Of a DNA stretch of 64,000 bases, positions 40,101 through 64,000 are shown piece after piece. Every line of letters starts with the position of its first letter. Position 1 is the first letter of the stretch. Origin of the DNA: Pseudorasbora parva (Eukaryota > Chordata > Actinopteri > Cypriniformes > Gobionidae); contig NC_090187.1 in NCBI RefSeq assembly GCF_024679245.1, forward strand, positions 25,272,495 through 25,336,494, given 5' to 3'. Made by a program: the position numbers and the translations under genes. Under the pieces are notes generated by a model, which was given only the letters and a program-made list of their open reading frames with translations, was not told the origin of the DNA and ran no database searches.

Positions 40101-43100
40101 CTGTTCACTTGACCTAAAATGACTGCAGCTTAATAATGTCAGGCCAGCTTAAAATGCGTTCAAGGGCACCACAAATCATAAATCATTTCTAAAATAAATT
40201 ATTGTATTTTAATGTCCACAGCAGACTGCTTTTGATGTTTTATGGGGCTTGACTTTTATTAAAAGTGTTATGACATACTGTGGGAGTTGCTGGTATGGTA
40301 ATGCTTCAGAGACTTAGACGAAATCATTAAAGGTGCTGTATGTAATTTTTTCACTATACCAAAACATAAAAATACCATAATATGTTTGATATTCAGGAAA
40401 CATGCTAAGTTCATATGTTTCTCTGAAAAACAATACTACAGCCAGTTATTCTACTTTGAAATGCGTGTTCCTTGTCCTTGTTTGTTTTTGTTTTGGTCTG
40501 TGTGATCCAACCCACTGACAATTTACCCAATAGTATTGACACCCCGTGTTGCCAATTGGCAGAAAACATTGTGGATCGTAGAACGTAGATTCTACCAGAC
40601 CTAAACAGCCTCGGCATCCATGTAAAAATCTCTATGAATGGGAGCATATTAAAACGTGGATTAATCAACTCAATTTACAGTTTGTGTAAAGGCTGCTGTG
40701 TGAAATGTGTTCTGACTGAAAAATTACATCAGCGATGACCTACAGCCAATGAGAGCGTGAGATACAGGGCAGCGGGAGGTTCAGGGAGGAGTTATAGACC
40801 AGAATATCAGTATTTTAATATATTTACAATTCTATCAGAACAGAAACAAAGCCCAAACATTTGCACATCCAGCCGCAGCAGCAGCACATTTTTTTCTTTT
40901 TCTCCACAAATAAGGGCACATACAATTTAAAGCAAACGTTGTGCAGTTTTTCATTTTTAATAACAATTGCAAGTCTCGCGTGAGAACTTCGGTCTGACGC
41001 ACATGTGGTCTCGTGTTGTTTACTTGTCACATCACACGTGTAGTTGGGAAACGTAGTTTGCGCACCAGAGAGAGAGAGAGAGTTGTCAGCGATTCTTCCT
41101 CTTGTTCAGTCATGCAGTGTGAACTCCTCTGTTGCCAAACCATCGGTCAGTGTGAACACAGCAGTGACTGAATGATACCCCAGATAGTCATGCAGTGTGA
41201 AAAGAGCAGTGACCCGACGAGATTGAAAATCGTACTGTCTGAACTAGGCTTAATCTAGCACCCGGAAAGCGTACCACCCACAGGGGCGGCCATTGCTAAC
41301 CAAGCCATCACCTGCTGTTAGCATCCCATTGACTCCCATTCATTTTTGCGTCACTTTGACAGTGATAACTTTACATCTAAGGCGTTTATGGATTCCATAT
41401 GTCCATTGTTTATTTCTAAAGAAACACGACAATGTATAAAAGGCTCCATTACCTTAGCTTACACTATCGCCCTGTAGAAGCTGTTTTTGTTATAATAGGC
41501 TAACGATTGCGTCATAACCAACGTGACTCTGTCGCACAGTTGAGAAATTACCGTACAGACAGGAGGAGACGCTCGCAGGCAATGGGGGACGTGGAGACAA
41601 AGTCCGATAAAGTCAAGGGAGAAGAATGGGGAGAAGCCCATAGTGAGCCAAAAGCAACGGGACAAAACATTTAAACAATGTGATTCAGATTTCACTTTGT
41701 CGCTGTGTCCATTTCTTTTACTGTCTATGATCTGCATTCAAGGGGAGGGCTTAACGTTCTTAATCTGGCAACCCGAGTGAGCATCAAGTCTGAGGAGGAT
41801 GGGGGCCAAAAAAACAACCCTCTCCAATATTCTGAATTTGAACTGCAGTACCCATTTCATCCACTAGCTTTCAATATTACTTAGTGCACCGTTAAAGGTG
41901 TCATGAACTGTTTTTTTAATTTTTTTATACTGTTGTCTGAGGTCAACTAATGATGTGTCGTGTGGTTTTTACATTCAAAAACATCATAACTAGTAAAAGT
42001 AATTTTATTACTTTTTTATTGCTATTTTCTACACTGGTTTTGAGGCTCTCTCCAAAACGCTGGGTTTTGATGGGCGTGCCGCACTGGAGACTTGGAAGTA
42101 AACGCCCACGGCTAGGATTGGATAAGATTTGCATATTAAATGAGCTTAAGCTCCCCTTTCTGTTCAGGGAGAGGAGAGATAGAGGGAGAAGTGGCAACCG
42201 GAATGATTCTCTCGATCACAGGGCTCGTAAACGTCTTTATCAACAAACACAATGATTTATTTGTAATTCACCCGCGATTGATTGGACTATTATTTTTATA
42301 TTACACATAGCCCGCAAGAACGGGCGATATAAGCGAGAACCGCACGCACACATACACGTGCGTGCACGCGCCACCCTTCAGATGTCAACTTGAGAGAGAG
42401 AATAGCAGAACAAGAACGGAATATAATGAGATTCATCGGCCTGCCGGGCTTTGCGAGCCCTGGCCCATACGTGTCTGAGTCCAGCGTGCTAAAGGTATGT
42501 TCAGTTAGACATGAACAGATAAGCAAAACAATCTATAACAATGCAATACTATCACATATAAAAACACGTTTTACTCACATAAGTGTGTTGCACCATTCCT
42601 GTCAGATCCAAATCCAGCATCAACTAGAGATTTGTTTACAAACGATTCCGCAGTGAACTGAAGTGAACATGTCTTCCCCACGTGAGCTGGAACTTCATTA
42701 AAAATAAAGTTTAACCACACATTCCTAATATTAGGATCCGAAGGAAGCTTATGCAGTGACTGTGTTCTTCCACAAACAGGAATAGCGCAACATCTTGCTA
42801 TCTTCCTCTGCATGTTTATTAATATTATCCAGCAAGGATACTGGATTAGACGCACTGTAGAGGCGGTTTTTCGTCGTGCAATGATGTAAGTATGAAGCAT
42901 AGGACCGTTTGCTTAGCCTGATGTCTAAAACAGCTTTTCTTTGACTAAGGCCGGGGACACACTGCAAACGTGTCGTGAGCGTCTCGGCTGCATGGCGTGT
43001 CCGTTTTTAGTTAGGCTCCCATGTTAACCGGTTAGAGCTTGCATACTGCCTGCGTCCCACGCGCAGTTCGAGCCGCGTGGAAAACCTGTGCTTCAAATAG

Positions 43101-46100
43101 AAGAGACGCCTTTTATTCACGCGACATGCAAGCATGTTGGAAGCGTTTCCAGGCAAAATAGAATATGAAAAGATGTTTATATGCCATTTTGACACGAATA
43201 AATGACATTTTCATGTTTGAAAGTCTGTAGGATAACATAAATGCAGATATAGGCCTAATTGTAATAATAAAAAACAAATTAATTATCGATTTTGAAATAT
43301 TAAACCTGTCAATACATAACGAAATATTATGTAGCCTATTTTGCCGGCAATACCATAGATATGTACGGTCAATAGGCTAATGCTGACGTTGTCTTTGCTG
43401 TATCAATAGGCAATATATTTATATTTAACATTAAGTATAGGGCTTCCCTGTACATTAATAGCAGCAGCAGCGCCACATCAGACACGCTTCTGGTGTGCAA
43501 AGACAGAGAAAACGCCACGCAGCCGCCTCGCGGATGACACGCAACAGAAACGCCACGCTTGCAATGTGTCTCCGGCCTAACAATGAAGTTTTCAGCTCTG
43601 AAACTTAGAGGATATTCTTAAATTACCATGACCTTTTATATGTCAAAAGCTCAAGGGAAAGTTGATTTCTCAATTCATCACCCCTTTAAGAAAAGTAGTA
43701 ACAATGACAAGCAACTGTTGGGATTTTGGTTAGCAAGTAGAGAGTATACACAAAGAGAGTGCTGAATGAAGCTAACATCATTGTGAACGAGATATTCGAA
43801 TTACTGCCATCTGGCTGTTGGTATTGTGTTCTGCGAAGCATGAAAAACAGGTTTTTTTGTATCCCCCAAGCAATAACATATTAAAATTCTTCTTCTAGTA
43901 TTGATTATTATTATTTATTTGTTTTAAATGTCTGTTTGAATATGCTACAAACTTACTCTTCCTACGGGCATAAAAAAACTTAGTACTACTACTACTTATA
44001 CTACTACAACATACTACATACTACTACTAATACTGCTTTTAAAAATATGCTGCCTGTTGTGAAATATCACAGACGTTTGCCATGTTCCTATCATGTGACT
44101 TATTTTTATCTCTAGTCCTGCTCACTAAGATTAATCTAATGGTTTCATGTTTCAGAGTTCATGTCCTACTCTTTTGGTTTATTTTCTTTGCCCCAGATCT
44201 TTTGTTCGAAAGACTATCTGTTCCAAATCTCCAGGCCAACGCTTAGCTAAACACCCTTAAAGCAACCCCACTTCACTCTAACCCCTTTCCACACACAAAC
44301 TGTACATAAAAACACAACACTAACTTTCACAAATAAATGCTGCTGCTTTTTTTACACAACCACACACAAATATGAAAGTGCACCTACCCAGAACACAGAG
44401 TTCAAGATAAACATGGCGTATTTTATACATTTTGGACATCCATCAACCCCCATTTTGATTCTTTCCAAGCTGAACAGGGCAACAGACTGTTAGCAGTGTC
44501 TATGTGTCCACCTGCACAAGCTTCTAAGGACTTTGCAAACAGACGTGTTGTTTGTCCGTTGCACACTTCCTCCCTTTGTTTGACAAAACTGAAACTGAAA
44601 AATGTCTGTGTTGTGCAATACACCATGCATCGGTGGGAGGAGCTTACAGGTAGTATGTGAGTGTGTGTGTTGTGCTCTCAGTACTTCCAGGTGTCAGTTA
44701 CCACTGCATTCAGTTCTAAGTTTTCTTGGGTGATATTTCACCCCAAAAACAAAATAAATGTTTTTTTTAATTTTTATTATTATTAAAAAAGAAGCCTATT
44801 TTTTTTTACTGTGAATTTTAAATAACCATTGCCAATATTTTTTTAATAATAATTCTGAATAAAAATTACCTTAAATTAAATTAAGTACAAATGATACTAC
44901 AAACCCAATTTCAGAAAAGTTGGGAAGCTCTCATAAAATCCAAACTGGGCCAATTAATATGTTATCTATGTTCTATTGTGAATAAAATTATAAGTTTATG
45001 AGATTTGTAAATTATTGTATTCCTTTTTTATTCACAATTTGTAGCGTGTACAAAAAAAAGGAAAGTACACATAATGGTATATTTCCATTGTACTAAAATG
45101 CATTCATTTTCAATGGGTATATATGCGGCTGAAACAGGTAGCCAGTGCCTCCCAAATTTTTCAACATTAACATTTGAATATAACATTATAGTCATTATGG
45201 CCTTTAGAAAAATGTTTTTTTGAGGAGGTGGGGTAGTGCACTACAGGCCCCTGTGGTGTGGCCTAAGCTTTTGTCTTTAATGGCATTTTTTTTCCTTACA
45301 TTACTTTTACTTTTATACTTTAAGTAGTTTTGAAACCAGTACTTTTACACTTTTAATTAAGTAAAAACCTTGAGTTGATACTTCAACTTCTACAGAAGTA
45401 TTTTTAAACCCTAGTATCTATACTTCCACTTGAGTAATGAATGCGAGTACTTTTGACACCTCTGGTTATTGAGTGCACTCAATGTACACTCAACGGCCAG
45501 AGACGCAGCTGAATCATCCATCCATCTTCCAAAACGCTGGTCCAATGTCGCTACAGCATAATATTATATTTATAATAGTATAAATTCATTTTTGAATTGA
45601 TTGTTAAAATGTTTAATTAAGGTTTATACATGCTAGTTTCCAGAATTCAAGATAAATATTTTCATTACCCCTGGAGCTTAGACTTGCTATATACCTGCTG
45701 CTCCGAGTCATTAATGTGAATAAAAAAAAACATAACTTATTTTTCAACATTTTATTTTTGCATTTGATCATTACATTTCTGTACTAATTCTACATGTTAA
45801 ATAAACCTATTGTACCTGAAAAACAAAATTTGTTTAATTATTATTGTTATATTGTATTTGTCCTATCGTTTGTAATTTGCTTATTTTTTATCTTATTTTT
45901 AATAACAAATGAGATAAAAACACAAATTAACCATATTGAGATAAATATGTAGTTATCATGAAATAAGAATTTAGTCATATCACCCACTGTAGAGGTGTTA
46001 AATAATGCAGATATTAAGTAATATTTACATAGAGCAACAAATGCAGTTTACAGTGAGTTTGTCCATGAGATTATCATACTCTATAAATAGGCCCGCAGAT

Positions 46101-47787
46101 TAAAGACAATCTAGGGCGCGTGCTCACATAAACCCTCGGGGCTGGATACACACACGCACACACCATACGGCTCAGGGTTCACAAACGTTGAAGAATTAGT
46201 GACTCATTTAGTGAATGGTTCACTTCAATGAACCCATCACTACATTAAGGGTGATTTTGTTTTAGGGCAGGGTAGGTGATTTGTTCCAAAAACATTTTTG
46301 TTATGCTGGTTGAAAATCTCTGCACATCCTGAAAGCAATCACTAAATTAAGTGGTCTAAATCTATATCGTCAGTGGAAGTAGTTAATTTTTTTCCCCCGG
46401 TGACCGGTCCCAGTATAGCCGCCCCTCTGTGTTTTCTAATGGACGCGAGGCAAACTAAATAATAAAATTACACTTCAAATATTTCCCCCCCAAAGTTAGT
46501 TTATGTCATTGAAGGCAGTTATCATCACGATGATTTCATTTCAAGTGTTCGTTTTTAAAATAAGTTTAGTTTTAGTTAGTTATCTGATGCTTTAAAAACA
46601 GGGGGTGTGACGTCATGATTGACAGCTGAGACTGACGGCTTCTCTGAGTGAAGTTGTCACTGAGGCACTAACGGACTTTTTTCAGAATTTTTGGGAGCAG
46701 ATTGGAGCTTTAGCTTTAATTTCTACATTTCCATAACTGTTTATTTCACACCAACATAATTAATTGTTCTGCATCTGCGAGAGTGTGGGCGGGCTTTTGA
46801 TTTCGCAGCTGTCCTTCCTGCTCTACTTCCTGCGCTCTACTGCGCAACTCCGGTCCCGAAATCGCTACTGCGCAGACTCGGTCCCAAGATGTCAGCGCCG
46901 TGCACTCCCGCCTGAAAGCTTCAAATATGGCAAGCGGAAACGGATGATGTCGAGTCGTCCATATTTTTTTACGGTCTATGATATAAATAAATAAATAATT
47001 AACAGTGTGTCTGACAGTTGTCTTTGTGCTAGTAAAGTCAGACAGAGAAAGATAAATATTATATTGTATACCCAGGCAATGAACAAATTATCTGCTATAA
47101 GTTATTGGCTCATGATTGCTAGCACTATTAAGTACTGATTAATGAAGCTTCAGGTAACGAACCTTTTGGTGAAGCAATGGGCTGCGAGGTCTCAGTGGTT
47201 TAGGAAGCCTCATTTTGCCATTACCAGTAGCAAAACCTATCAACGTCAACCTGCAGCAGTCAGGTGATACAGGTCAGTGCTGTTTAAGTTGTTTACATTA
47301 TTATTATTATTATTATTGTAGTAATGTGTGTGCTTTGAGACGTTAGTTTAACCGGCGTCTTCTTGTGATACTTTGCAAACTCTGTGTGCATTCATGCAAC
47401 TTGCTATTAGCCGCTCTGAAAATTGCCTACCCTATCTTTAATGTGAATAGGCAACTATTTGTAGGTCTGCTTCCCCATAACATGTGGAACACCGTGAAAA
47501 CATCAAAACTTTGATCTGTTTGCAGGACTCCAGAGTGAGAGTAAATAGTCTCTCTTTGCATCCATTTTTATACTGGTGCAAAATTATAAAACATTTTTTA
47601 GATGTGAATACAAAAAAGCTCCAATCTTTTTGATTATGTATGAAATTATTAAAAAAATAGATTATGAAACAGGATGTTTAAACGGGCATACCCGATTAAA
47701 CATTAAAGTGCAGCAGTCACACAAAAATTGGATTTAGGCCCAATCAATACTCCATGAGAGTAACGTTACACGGTACTCTCGGAGTGA

Positions 47788-47854
<67 letters not shown>

Positions 47855-47855
47855 C

Positions 47856-47954
<99 letters not shown>

Positions 47955-48574
47955 TAGACTAAGAAATAAGATTTTTATGCAAATTCGAACAGCTCGATCA
48001 GAAACGCTCGGCGAATCGATTCGAAAGAGCCATTACAAGGAATCAGTTCAAATGAACGATGTTCACGAATCGGACAGTACCAGCAAGAATGCACCTGTAT
48101 AGCCGTGAGAGAGAACAGCTGACACACGAACAGAGAGGAGTCAAAGGAAACACTCAAAATTCAGCGCTTGTCCCGCTACACACACACACACACACACACA
48201 CACACTGAATCTCTCACAAACACGCAGTATTTTAACTGCACTACCATGGTCCTGAAATTAGAGCTGAAAATCTTACAATTAGGTCAGCCAAATGGGTGCA
48301 ATCTCGTTGCATGGATTCACACGGACATTTCTACGTCATTAATTACAGTCTAAACTAACTAGGAATCTAAAAGGTAGGCTACGCTGTGCACACGCATTTA
48401 TCACTGAATATTTAAGGGAAAACCGCGAGTTATAATAAAACAACGTCCCGCACGCAAGCCAACCTCTGCACACATTAATCATTAAACGCACGCTCGCTCA
48501 CTCACCCAGAATATGAAATTGAAGGCGAACATCAGATACTTGACGCACATTTCTCCCCCGGTCAACGCCGCCAT
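31148..48574 (-). CDS. cd9: CD9 tetraspanin (complete, 8 exons, 228 aa)
   Basis: Four-pass plasma-membrane organiser of tetraspanin microdomains, with roles in adhesion and membrane fusion in the known family. Minus-strand exons: 48506-48574, 37958-38060, 37787-37884, 37618-37692, 37432-37533, 37099-37188, 31973-32056 and 31148-31213. The total is 687 nt with stop, giving 228 aa, the same length as human CD9. All exons have GT-AG borders and consistent phase. Start [22 protein letters not shown]1-2 region [34 protein letters not shown]3 [16 protein letters not shown]. The large loop has the LNCCG signature (C152, C153) plus C167 and C181 for its two disulfides, and an NQT glycosylation site at 112-114. 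TM4 starts [14 protein letters not shown]; the tail is [11 protein letters not shown]. It is head-to-head with vwf, as in human. Intron 1 is over 10 kb and packed with transposons. Could be either teleost cd9 co-orthologue. Confidence 0.95.
31390..31640. repeat. Dispersed fish repeat (CACCAAGGCTGCATTTATTT type)
   Basis: Contains TTTGGGGTCAGTATGATTTT, the CACCAAGGCTGCATTTATTT segment and CCAGTCTTCAGTGTCA. The same modules recur near 9730, 15320, 51940 and 61650. Probably a non-autonomous DNA element; the family name is not certain. Confidence 0.6.
31731..31822. repeat. (TA)n microsatellite in cd9 intron 7
   Basis: About 46 TA units, 150 bases from cd9 exon 7. Confidence 0.95.
32116..32564. 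mobile_element. TTAA hairpin MITE in cd9 intron 6
   Basis: TTAAAGGGTTAGTTCACCC with an inverted right end and TTAA flanks; a shorter (about 449 bp) member of the family in the minar1 introns, 60 bases from exon 7. Confidence 0.88.
32565..33389. other. cd9 intron 6 sequence without recognised features
   Basis: AT-rich; no exon, RNA gene or clear repeat seen. Confidence 0.35.
33390..35983. mobile_element. Large CAGGGGCGTTGC-terminated DNA element in cd9 intron 6, with nested insertion
   Basis: Starts CAGGGGCGTTGCTAG and ends with the inverse of CAGGGGCCTTGCTAG, about 2.6 kb. The subterminal GGGGCACAGGCCCC and GGGGCACGTGCCCC motifs mirror each other. The ends look hAT-like, but I could not find a matching 8-bp target duplication. 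Contains a (CA)n tract (34127-34163), the TTAA element at 34846-35631 and no intact transposase. Confidence 0.65.
34846..35631. mobile_element. Nested TTAA element (GTACTTCAGCGCT type)
   Basis: TTAAAGGGGTACTTCAGCGC at the left, ATCGCTGAAGTAACCCTTTA at the right, TTAA on both sides. Holds an inner 19-bp perfect hairpin (35454-35472 with 35482-35500). Confidence 0.8.
36235..36315. repeat. Solo right end of a TTAA-family element
   Basis: TTCATTTTTGGGTGAACTAA followed by CCCTTTAA; no partner left end was found nearby. The rest of the intron to 37098 is AT-rich without recognised features. Confidence 0.55.
38101..38250. repeat. Dispersed repeat with (CAAT)n tract
   Basis: A (CAAT)n tract followed by CTTTATTTATATAGCGCTTT and CAAAGCAGCTTCACAGTG, a module I recognise as widespread in fish genomes. 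It lies 40 bases inside cd9 intron 1. Confidence 0.6.
38390..38466. repeat. 35-bp imperfect inverted repeat
   Basis: Arms 38390-38424 and 38432-38466 (TTTTAGTGAAATTCCAGGGT and its partner) differ at three positions. Likely a foldback MITE. Confidence 0.8.
38467..40326. other. cd9 intron 1, no recognised features
   Basis: AT-rich. A TGCTGCGTTCCAGA module near 39570 is repeat-like, but its limits are unclear. Confidence 0.35.
40327..41895. mobile_element. TTAA-flanked DNA element (AAAGGTGCTGTATGTAA type) in cd9 intron 1
   Basis: Left end TTAAAGGTGCTGTATGTAAT; the right end is the inverse of ACGGTGCACTAAGTAATATT, with TTAA at both ends. No transposase frame. It shares its right TTAA with the next element. 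Confidence 0.65.
41892..43689. mobile_element. TTAA-flanked DNA element (AAAGGTGTCATGAACTG type) with nested insertion
   Basis: Starts TTAAAGGTGTCATGAACTG and ends CAATTCATCACCCCTTTAA, imperfect inverted ends with TTAA duplications. Interrupted by 42949-43577. Confidence 0.7.
42949..43577. mobile_element. Harbinger-like non-autonomous element with TAA target duplication
   Basis: Ends GGCCGGGGACACACTGCAA and the inverse of GGCCGGAGACACATTGCAA, flanked directly by TAA on each side. Three-base TWA duplications fit PIF/Harbinger. About 629 bp with no transposase. Confidence 0.75.
43690..46259. other. cd9 intron 1, no recognised gene
   Basis: AT-rich, with an irregular (TAC)n tract near 43980-44040. 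No exon or well-bounded element seen. Confidence 0.35.
46260..47441. mobile_element. TTAA-type element (GGGCAGGGTAGGTGATTTG ends)
   Basis: Left TTAGGGCAGGGTAGGTGATT and right inverse of TTAAAGATAGGGTAGGCAAT. The interior includes CTACTGCGCAGACTCGGTCC and no long frame. Confidence 0.6.
47793..47951. repeat. Compound (TA)n-(GA)n microsatellite in cd9 intron 1
   Basis: About 28 TA units followed by about 45 uninterrupted GA units (47860-47951), 0.55 kb downstream of the cd9 first exon. A (CA)n tract follows at 48176-48204. Confidence 0.97.
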
Positions 48575-51204
48575 CACAGCAGTCCGTCCTCACACAATAC
48601 TGAATGAAAGAGTAAAGATCACGCGAGCAGCGTCCGTGTCCCAGTGTCTCGCAGGCGGCTCGCGCGTGCGGCTGTGTGACTTTAAGTGCGCGTAGGGACT
48701 GAGTGAATGGAGCGCGCGCACGAACAACTCAGGACAGACACAAACTCACGGTCTCATTCCTCCTGTCAAGGATCAACTTTGCAATCGTTTGCTGTATGGC
48801 AAAATCGAACGTGCCAAAGGTCAACCACTTTTTGCATCGACCCAGTTGCTATTTTTGGAGGGAAATGGAAGATCGTACATACGCTTTATTTAATTATGCT
48901 CGTTGGGGTTTATCTCTTTTTTTTTATCGCAGCATCCCCGCGGTCCTTATTCTTTGCGAATTACGTCATGATGGAATGACGTCACCCAGTCAGAGCAGAG
49001 CCCAGAGGTTCTTCCACTGATCATTGATTTGTTCTCAGGCATTTTAGAGTTGCATAACATATCATGTGAACGTTCATGTCTTATCTTAACATATGCGGGT
49101 GTTAATAGGACCTGCTCCCTTTGTGTAAGTGAAATATTATAAAATATTTTTTTTATAATTAATTTAATTCTATACGGAAAAACAGTTCTCTTTCAGTATA
49201 AAATTATTCTGAAATGATCTTTAAAAAATAAAAATAAAAACATTACAAAATAGCATTACAGCAACATTTCAGATTAGATCCTGCATATTCTTCACCTATT
49301 CTTCTCAACGCAGAAACCGGCTAATTATAGTAAAAATAAGAAAAGTGACAAATTTTATATATATATATATAGCCTATTTATAATTGTAATAATATTTAAC
49401 CACCATGAACGTTTAAATTATGTTTTATTTACAAAGTTAGGAAGGAACATGTTTAAATTGCCTGTACAAGAGGAGTCCTACACACAGCTGACTCGTCTAT
49501 GTTCCTCTGCATCCCTCCGCCACCCCGTCTCCTCACACTCGCTTGATTACTGAGATACACAGGGAGTACTCTGGGTTTGGGCCAAATTCTGAGCTTGGAG
49601 CCCAAAATAGTAAATACACATACTTTTTTACTGATAATTTGTAAGTGTGAACCGCGTGAAATTTCTCATTGGGCCACAGACTGCAGCTTAGTCAGAAAGG
49701 TAAGTGCATAAATAACCCTGAGAAATATATTTCTTAGTTTATGCACATAAATTCTGGCTTTAATATAGCCTAAGGATACAATTCTAATATGTGGCGCACC
49801 AGCAGCTTTCATTAACTCAATTCCCACACACATGAATTCATAATAAAGTGTTGCATCAGTAAAATTGCATGCATCCACACACATCTGTGTATCTGATGGA
49901 GTAAGATAAGTATAATGCCTTTGAGCTTTTTATTTATGTAAAAAACACAAGCATCCATTCACTTTGTATTTTGCCACAAATTCAACCTTTCACTTGGGTT
50001 AAGCTAGCAAAATTACACAGATACCTGCATGGCCAAGTTTCATGATATAGGCTACTAAATAAAGTAAAAAAATAAATGAAAATAAAAACTGTTGCATTGG
50101 CAAAATAACAAAACTTGGGTTCACAAGTAAATCAAACTTTTGTTTTTGTTTCTGAAGTTTCCAATTCAGTCCATTTTATTAGCTTCTTGTTCTGCTTATA
50201 TGGTATTTGTTTACCTTAGTTTGACTTTTTCAGCACTGTGTTGGGTTGCCACTTAAAGGATTAGTTCACCCAAAAATGAAATTTATATCATTAATGACTC
50301 ACCCTAATGTCGTTCCACACCCGTAAGACATCCGTTCATCATCGGAACACAGTTTAAGATATTTAATATTTAGTCCAAGAGCATATGTTAATTAGAATCT
50401 CTTGAAGCATTCATTCATTGATTCATTTGATTCAAATCACGTGACATTGGCGATCCGAATCATGAATCAATGCGCTGATTCATAACCGTTTGAATCTTTA
50501 TTTGAGGTTTGAAAACAAACGCGGAAGAGAAGACAATGCTGAATAAAGTCGTAGTTTTTGTTATTTTTGGACCAAAATGTATTTTCGATGCTTCAAGAGA
50601 TTCTAATCAACTAACTGATGGCACATATGGACTACTTTGATTATGTTTTTATTCCCTTTCTGGACATGGACAGTATAGTGTGCATACGCTTAAATACGCT
50701 GTCGGACTAAATATTAATATAACATATCTTAAACTGTGTTCTGAAGATGAACGGAGTTCTTACGTGGGGAAAGACATTAGCTAACCCTAATGTCAAATGT
50801 AATGTACATTGTGGGTCCTGAAGCAATGTTGTTTTCTCCATGTTTTTGGCAGCGAATTAGGGGTCAATAAAGAAAGGTAGCCGGAAAGGAACAGTATATT
50901 AATGATGCATGGAGTTCATGTTAACATGCTCTGAATATGCTGTTGTTCGTGAGGTTTTTCCAACAGTTAATCCATCAGTGTCAGAGACGAGTTATATCGT
51001 AGAGGCTGTGAACTCGCTGCATGCTGCGGCTTGTGTGCGTGTGTGTGCTGTTTGGCTTGGCACTAATGTCCTCTGTTGGTTTGTCTTATCTGTCTTCACT
51101 GCCAGACTAATCCTTCAGTTTTTCTAATGCCCAGACTTCCTCCTATTGTCCACTCTTAATGAGTTTGAAAACGGAAATCACACCATCCCTCCCTCTTTCG
51201 TTCT
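48575..51204. other. cd9-vwf head-to-head intergenic region
   Basis: Separates the two divergent start codons by 3.2 kb. The cd9 side (48575-48730) is GC-rich with CpGs and no obvious TATA box. A TTAA-family element fills 50253-50795. I saw no further gene. Confidence 0.5.
50253..50795. mobile_element. TTAA-family element between cd9 and vwf
   Basis: Left end TTAAAGGATTAGTTCACCC; the right side has the inverted GAACGGAGTTCTTACG segment but loses the terminal repeat. Closest to the copy at 7511-7995 (both share TTCTGGACATGGACAGTATA). Confidence 0.75.
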
Positions 51205-51350
51205 TATAAAACGGTTGTTCCCATCTAGACTGGGTTCCAGTCATGTCTTCAAAATTGTGAGACACTGGGAAGGTTAGACATTGAACAGCAAAGCGCTTCA
51301 GAGAACCTGTTGCTGGGAGCCTACAGCTGGGTAGAGGTCAGAGGTCAAAG
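51205..51350 (+). promoter_or_regulatory. vwf: Putative vwf promoter and untranslated first exon
   Basis: TATAAA at 51205-51210 would place transcription start near 51235. The following sequence ends at a plausible donor (GGTCAAAG, then GTAACAGG at 51351), and the next exon begins exactly at the start codon at 51799. An AGGTCAGAGGTCA direct repeat (51335-51347) has the form of a DR1 nuclear-receptor half-site pair. Function is inferred only. Confidence 0.45.
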
Positions 51351-51798
51351 GTAACAGGTGCTAATGAATATAAATATTTTTCCTGAATATTTGTTACAAT
51401 GTGTCTGATTATTGCAAATCCTTGTATAAGCGAGTCTGAAACAGTTTATATTGTGTTTTAAGGTAATGTTTTATGCATGCATGTTTATGAATAGGCTATT
51501 ACACTATTTTTCCCCCCATTCTAAGTTAATGCTTAAGAATAATAGCATTCTTTCTGTGCCATCTATGTGGACTTGTCTAAAACTCTCTGACAGATTTGTA
51601 GGGGCTCAGAGATGACTGCTTTGTTTCTCACTTCCAGCTGAACTTATGCCACTATTTGTCCATTAAATGTAACCCTCATGTGCTCACTATTGTTGATGGA
51701 CAGTTTAAAAAAGGGGTATTGTAATGCATTACCTACTGTGTGCTTTCTATGGTGGTTGAGGACATGTCTTTCATGATTTCTTCTTTTTCTTTGATCAG

Positions 51799-63951
<12,153 letters not shown>

Positions 63952-64000
63952 GTCTGTCAAGTAGCAACTTACACACAATGCATAAACAGAACATATACAA

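Overview
The window reads as vertebrate, almost certainly teleost and most likely cyprinid (carp/zebrafish-like), nuclear DNA. The evidence is spliced genes with GT-AG introns, fish-type orthologues, and very dense short DNA transposons with TTAA ends, interspersed with TA, CA and GA microsatellites. The species call is inference. I saw no rRNA, tRNA or CRISPR features.

Layout, left to right. (1) The 3' half of an interleukin-12 p40 (IL12B-like) gene on the + strand: four exons at 470-2530 ending in a WSEWTS motif. A strongly basic candidate last exon follows at 9978-10112, after a 7.5 kb transposon-filled intron. (2) A complete seven-exon cfap161 on the - strand (13934 to 10403, 304 aa), a ciliary protein gene tail-to-tail with il12b. 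(3) A complete three-exon minar1/ubtor-type gene on the - strand (25419 to 20091, 777 aa), with a C-terminal membrane anchor. (4) A complete eight-exon cd9 tetraspanin gene on the - strand (48574 to 31148, 228 aa). (5) The first eleven coding-region exon pieces of vwf on the + strand (51799 to 63951, running off the right edge): signal peptide, D1 and the start of D2 of the propeptide. cd9 and vwf are head-to-head, as in the human genome. cfap161 and minar1 also share a human chromosome band.

Mobile DNA fills most of the rest. The outstanding element is an apparently intact 5,263 bp Ty3/gypsy chromovirus, antisense in a vwf intron (54987-60249). Its 482 bp LTRs read as identical and it carries one uninterrupted 1,464-aa Gag-Pol-chromodomain frame that starts inside the 5' LTR and stops inside the 3' LTR. 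There is no obvious tRNA primer site. The sequence just after the 5' LTR is instead a 10-nt perfect complement of the predicted RNA 5' end, as expected for Tf1/sushi-type self-priming. Around the genes are several nested insertions whose target duplications can be read directly: hAT-like elements with 8-bp duplications, TTAA elements inside TTAA elements, and a Harbinger-like element with TAA. There are also many near-perfect hairpins.

The genes do not form a pathway. They are a synteny block (immune cytokine subunit, ciliary protein, mTOR/Notch-linked membrane protein, tetraspanin, haemostasis glycoprotein) whose introns are repeatedly colonised by transposons. All exon boundaries were read by eye from splice consensus, phase continuity and resemblance to known families; none was checked with transcripts.
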